Shown here in pieces: positions 14,955 to 17,583 of a DNA stretch of 17,583 nt. The notes beneath the pieces were generated by a model, which saw nothing but the letters and a program-made list of their open reading frames with translations, did no database searches and was not told where the DNA came from. Origin of the DNA: an uncultured Lachnospiraceae bacterium. Lineage in GTDB: Bacteria; Bacillota; Clostridia; Lachnospirales; Lachnospiraceae. The position numbers were made by a program, and so were the translations under genes. The DNA lies in the NCBI GenBank assembly GCA_910580015.1, contig CAJTVT010000006.1, positions 74,653 through 92,235 of the forward strand, read 5' to 3'. Every line of letters begins with the position of its first letter. Position 1 is the first letter of the stretch.

Positions 14955-15668
14955 CTAATTTTCGTATATATCTACCATATTATGAATATTTTTTTGATTT
15001 AAGGACTTTTTCAAAATTTCACAAAAATCTGAATCTAAATATTGGTTGACTTGTGACTGTTTAAATACAATAAAATACGCTTCACCTGCCTGAATGTCAA
15101 TCTCGTTATTCTTTGCTCCCATCCACAGGATTCCATTCGGCGCTTTTTCATGAAATGCATCTGTTATAACTTGCCTCTGTATTTTTATTTCATTCCATAA
15201 CTGAGTAATTTCCATATTTTCAAATCTATTTTTTATGCCTAAAACTTCAAATATACTCAACAATTCTTGTTTTCTCAGACCATTGTGCTGATTGGAAGCA
15301 TTCAAGATATAATCTCTGACATACCTATAAGAAATGCAGATTAAAATTCCATCTCGAATAAGATTTGAAACATATGTATTGTTTATAATGAAATCTTTAT
15401 ACACGACTGGTTCTGAAGAAACTTTCACAAATTCCCTTGCAATTTTTTCCTCTCCAAAAACTTTATAATGAAAGTAATATTTCTCTTTACTGAAAACAAT
15501 TTTATTTCGATGCAACATGATATCTACATTAGAATTCATAATGACACTACTATTCCTTAAATTTTTCAGCAAAACGAAAATATCCCTGGCCTCTTGGATT
15601 TCCTGGTTTTCAGAAAATACCTGTGTTATTCTATCAATCTCAAACTGGTAAACTCCTCTTGCTATCAA
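14955..15668 (-). CDS. Hypothetical 237-aa protein
   Basis: The start is TTG 15668, supported by AAGGA 6 nt upstream; no ATG lies near the N-terminus. The protein is soluble and AT-rich in coding (many Ile, Asn, Lys), with no signal peptide. Segments include IQEARDIFVLLKNLRNSSVI, a central YFHYKVFGEEKIAREFVKV and a C-terminal AGEAYFIVFKQSQVNQYL. I recognise no family. It is a single-gene unit: a good terminator follows, and a loose TTGTTA-17-TATATA candidate promoter precedes it in the AT-rich gap. Its base composition is more AT-rich than that of the neighbours, which hints at acquired DNA. Confidence 0.68.
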   Translation of the reverse strand: MIARGVYQFEIDRITQVFSENQEIQEARDIFVLLKNLRNSSVIMNSNVDIMLHRNKIVFSKEKYYFHYKVFGEEKIAREFVKVSSEPVVYKDFIINNTYVSNLIRDGILICISYRYVRDYILNASNQHNGLRKQELLSIFEVLGIKNRFENMEITQLWNEIKIQRQVITDAFHEKAPNGILWMGAKNNEIDIQAGEAYFIVFKQSQVNQYLDSDFCEILKKSLNQKNIHNMVDIYEN

Positions 15669-16040
15669 AATAATTCCTTAATATCTAATTGATATTATTT
15701 CTACTATTTTGCTTTTAGCAGATAAGCAGGTAAACATTCATAATTATATAAACTCCATATTCATCCTTAACAACCGAATTAAAATCACATTGTGAATTGC
15801 CTTTGTGCTTCTCCTCTCCTTTCAGCGGACTGACCCTAAGTGTTACAATACCTGCATATTTTATCTGTTCACTTTCAATTCCTTTATTTTCAAGGATTCT
15901 GGGCGTTCAATTTTCCCATCCCAATATTTCACTGACTTTTCCAAAAAATTATTTTGTAGAATTTTTATAAAAAATGAGCCTGCCGTTGCGTTGTAAAATC
16001 TCCAAAATATGTTATAATCCAATTAAGCAAAGGAGCTATT
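15669..16040. other. AT-rich gap with a degenerate coding-like stretch
   Basis: No complete gene was found. On the minus strand 15906-15715 is open for 63 codons without a usable start (KGEEKHKGNSQCDFNSVVKD, continuing EYGVYIIMNVYLL). Just upstream another frame reads YWDGKIERPESLKIKELKV before a stop. Together they look like a frameshifted gene remnant of unknown family. The promoter of the next gene occupies the right end. Confidence 0.35.
15991..16018 (+). promoter_or_regulatory. Extended -10 promoter of the Rpn-type gene
   Basis: TTGTAA (15991-15996), a 16-bp spacer and TATAAT (16013-16018), preceded by TG in the extended -10 arrangement TGTTATAAT. The start would be near 16025, so the leader is only about 16 nt and carries AAAGGAG. 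Confidence 0.68.
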
Positions 16041-16955
16041 ATGGAAAATATGAAAATACAATGGCATCCGGCATTTGTCGCTGCTATGAACCTAGAATTT
16101 AAGGACAACCGCGATGACCTGATTTTTGAAAAAGAATATAACCTCAACACAAAACCGTTGGAAACTGATTTGCTGATCATCAAAAAGAATCCAACTGTCA
16201 AACTGAAAAATGAAATAGGATTATTTTTCCGGGGACATAATATTATAGAATACAAATCCCCCAGGGATGAGCTGAATATCAACACTTTTTACAAAGTACA
16301 AGGATATGCTTGTATTTATAAAGCGGCTGGAACTGCATCTGCCGATATAAATGAGGATGATATTACAACAACCATTATCAGGGAAGCAAAACCTGAAAAG
16401 CTTTTTCAATACCTTTCTCAAAAAGCATTTGAAATATCTTGTTTCCACAAAGGATTATACCGTATTCATATAGGCAGCTTGTTCCCTGTGCAAATCATTG
16501 TAACTAAGGAATTAGAGGGAGATGAGCATGTCTGGCTAAAATCTCTTTCCGAAAAACTTCAAAAAGAAGACGTGAAACTCTTATTAAAACGTGTAAGCGG
16601 ACTGACAGCAGAATTTGACCAGGAGATGGCTGATTCTGTCCTAAAAGTCAGCATCGATGCAAACAAACAGCTTATTAGGGAAATGATGGAGGATGAGAGT
16701 ATGTATGAATCATTAATGGAACTTATGGAGCCACGGTTACTATTAAGAGATAAAACAAAAATGGAAGAGGGCATGCGGCAAGGCATGCAGCAAGGCATGC
16801 AGCAAGGCATGCAGCAAGGCATGCAGCAAGGGCAGAAGATAACGGCTGTCCGCATGTTAAAATCCGGCAAGTATACCTTAGATGAGATTACTGATATTTC
16901 AGGGCTTTCCCTAGATGAAATACAAACGTTGAGAAAAAGTCAAATTAACATTTGA
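16041..16955 (+). CDS. Rpn-family PD-(D/E)XK nuclease / putative transposase
   Basis: 304 aa from ATG 16041 with AAAGGAG 5 nt upstream. The nuclease core is visible: D43 (LETDLLII), then E70-x-K72 (NIIEYKSP) and Q87 (YKVQGYA), the order expected for PD-(D/E)XK enzymes of the RpnA/'putative transposase' group. A helical region follows (QIIVTKELEGDEHVWLKSLS, 150s-170s). Near residues 240-265 is a tetrapeptide repeat, GMRQ then four GMQQ units, that should extend a helix or coiled coil. The C-terminus (LKSGKYTLDEITDISGLSLDEIQTL) resembles a small helix-turn-helix. These proteins are often misannotated and are common, multi-copy and variable in Clostridia; E. coli RpnA relatives promote RecA-independent recombination. 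The gene is monocistronic with a strong promoter; a paralogous remnant follows directly. Confidence 0.85.
   Translation: MENMKIQWHPAFVAAMNLEFKDNRDDLIFEKEYNLNTKPLETDLLIIKKNPTVKLKNEIGLFFRGHNIIEYKSPRDELNINTFYKVQGYACIYKAAGTASADINEDDITTTIIREAKPEKLFQYLSQKAFEISCFHKGLYRIHIGSLFPVQIIVTKELEGDEHVWLKSLSEKLQKEDVKLLLKRVSGLTAEFDQEMADSVLKVSIDANKQLIREMMEDESMYESLMELMEPRLLLRDKTKMEEGMRQGMQQGMQQGMQQGMQQGQKITAVRMLKSGKYTLDEITDISGLSLDEIQTLRKSQINI
16770..16829 (+). repeat. Five tandem 12-bp units GGCATGCAGCAA
   Basis: Units start at 16770, 16782, 16794, 16806 and 16818. The first differs by one base (GGCATGCGGCAA) and the other four are identical. Each encodes GMQQ (GMRQ in the first) in frame, so unit gain or loss changes protein length without a frameshift. 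Each unit contains the palindrome GCATGC. Confidence 0.95.
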
Positions 16956-16962
16956 AGAAAAA

Positions 16963-17125
16963 ATTTTGTTCTCGATGCAAATCATCGTTACAAAGGAGCT
17001 GTCCCCACAAATCCCATATATAGCTTCGGTCTTTATCCGAGAAACTGGATGAGGAAGATTTATGCGGATTATTGGATTGCAGGGGAATATTTGCAAAACT
17101 TCTCTATCTGAGTTCGGAGCAATAG
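16963..17125 (+). pseudogene. Frameshifted remnant of a second Rpn-family gene
   Basis: Starting 8 nt after the intact gene's stop, one frame reads ILFSMQIIVTKELSPQIPYI, and the +1 frame continues LRSLSEKLDEEDLCGLLDCR up to the TAG at 17123. The intact neighbour has LFPVQIIVTKELEGDEHVW and LKSLSEKLQKEDVKLLLKR in the same order, so the two are clearly paralogous. The N-terminal nuclease half is absent and a frameshift plus stops break the rest. It is likely left over from recombination or replacement between tandem copies. Confidence 0.72.
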
Positions 17126-17211
17126 AACTCGAAATGCGTGTAACCTTAAGCCCAAAAAGATTCCCGATTTTTTTGTCCAGTTTATGCCTTAAAGAATCAT
17201 AACACAATCGT

Positions 17212-17248
17212 TTCGCTGCATTGCCAAACACAATGCAGCGAATTTTTT
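17212..17248 (+). terminator. Strong Rho-independent terminator
   Basis: TTCGCTGCATTG (17212-17223) pairs perfectly with CAATGCAGCGAA (17231-17242) around a 7-nt loop, CCAAACA, and is followed by TTTTTT. It would end the Rpn transcript after reading through the paralogue remnant. Confidence 0.9.
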
Positions 17249-17420
17249 CTCCGCTCCTCTTTTCCCCGTTGAAATTTAATCTATACCTGAATTATATGCT
17301 AGGTTATACTGCCTAGCTGGGATTGAATTCCTATCACAAAGGGGATGTCTCTCATTGCAAACAAAGATATTTTTAATCTTGATCAATTATTCATCTCTGT
17401 TGGTATCAATATCGACGCAG
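17249..17420. other. Intergenic stretch with a 26-codon open frame
   Basis: No complete gene. ATG 17345 opens MSLIANKDIFNLDQLFISVG and continues INIDAD; its TAG stop (17423-17425) lies inside the first ACTAGT repeat. AAAGGGG touches the ATG with no spacing, so the start is doubtful. This may be the 5' end of a gene interrupted by the repeat element, or chance. Confidence 0.25.
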
Positions 17421-17447
17421 ACTAGTGTATTGACCTGTCCATATTTA
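17421..17447 (+). repeat. 27-bp ACTAGTGT repeat, copy 1
   Basis: Begins ACTAGTGTATTGACC and ends ATATTTA. Copy 2 is its inverted partner (22 of 27 bp, first 15 identical); copy 3 is direct (21 of 27). Confidence 0.8.
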
Positions 17448-17507
17448 GCCTAATTCAATTTTCTATAATCAGTAAAAATAGCTGAAAAATGAATAAATAG
17501 GTTTAAC

Positions 17508-17534
17508 TAAATATAATACGGTCAATACACTAGT
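17508..17534 (-). repeat. 27-bp ACTAGTGT repeat, copy 2 (inverted)
   Basis: Ends GGTCAATACACTAGT on the plus strand, the exact complement of the first 15 bases of copy 1. Copies 1 and 2 bound a 114-bp palindromic unit with a 60-bp AT-rich centre. Confidence 0.8.
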
Positions 17535-17555
17535 GTGCTGACTTGCTGATATTTA
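17529..17555 (+). repeat. 27-bp ACTAGTGT repeat, copy 3
   Basis: Starts with the ACTAGT it shares back-to-back with copy 2 (ACACTAGTGT is a 10-bp palindrome at 17527-17536) and ends ATATTTA. It is probably the left end of another unit that continues past the window. Confidence 0.65.
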
Positions 17556-17583
17556 ATCAAATATTTCTGGCAATCATCATTGT

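Noticed and set aside
16559..16870. Minus-strand frame with repeated CCMP motifs
   Set aside because: Antisense reading of the GMQQ repeat; not a metal-binding protein.
1..17583. tRNA, rRNA, CRISPR array or riboswitch
   Set aside because: No cloverleaf, regular spacer-repeat array or recognisable aptamer was seen.

Overview
The window looks like a low-GC Firmicutes chromosome, most likely a gut-associated Clostridia of the Lachnospiraceae type. The reasons are the strong AGGAGG-type ribosome sites, the TTGACA/TATAAT promoters, the DUF512 radical-SAM protein, the Rpn-type PD-(D/E)XK 'transposase' with a GMQQ repeat, and a large secreted GH84 glycosidase with InlB-type B-repeats and a BspA-like tail. 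The genus cannot be fixed from the sequence alone.

Left part (1-1860, all minus strand). A DUF512/radical-SAM protein runs off the left edge. Upstream of it are a tiny single-span membrane protein with its own promoter and an unrecognised 115-aa protein. The 115-aa gene has a consensus promoter carrying a perfect 14-bp LexA-like (SOS) palindrome and a second near-match in the promoter spacer.

Central cassette (about 1890-9130), the most interesting part. A minus-strand gene encodes a tyrosine-recombinase-fold protein without the catalytic residues, resembling the SPbeta master repressor MrpR. Divergent from it is an operon that starts with an 873-aa single-polypeptide RNA polymerase of the YonO/QDE-1 (two double-psi beta-barrel) type, with the DxDGD metal-binding signature. 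It is followed by a zinc-finger protein, a possible 33-aa ORF, a protein that may be tail-chaperone-like, a protein resembling phage tail-tube/structural proteins, a small zinc-binding protein and a small helical protein. The divergent promoters carry three near-identical 16-bp sites (consensus GTAATGCATTTAAAAC). One lies just downstream of the repressor start point and two bracket the polymerase promoter, an arrangement expected for an autoregulated genetic switch. GC-rich palindromes sit between the late cistrons. No terminase, portal, capsid, lysis gene or active integrase is visible, so this is either a remnant or a compact phage-derived element with its own polymerase. A possible logic (inference) is DNA damage -> LexA-controlled gene -> loss of the MrpR-like repressor -> private RNA polymerase -> structural genes.

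Right part (9131-17583). A 1850-aa secreted GH84 beta-N-acetylglucosaminidase with discoidin-like domains, four B-repeats and a lysine-rich BspA-like tail is read convergently with the cassette from its own consensus promoter. Then come a hypothetical 237-aa protein with a clear terminator, a degenerate gap, and an Rpn-family nuclease/putative transposase carrying five 12-bp tandem repeats. Directly after its stop codon lies a frameshifted remnant of a paralogous Rpn gene, then a strong terminator, and finally a cluster of three 27-bp ACTAGTGT-type inverted/direct repeats at the right edge.
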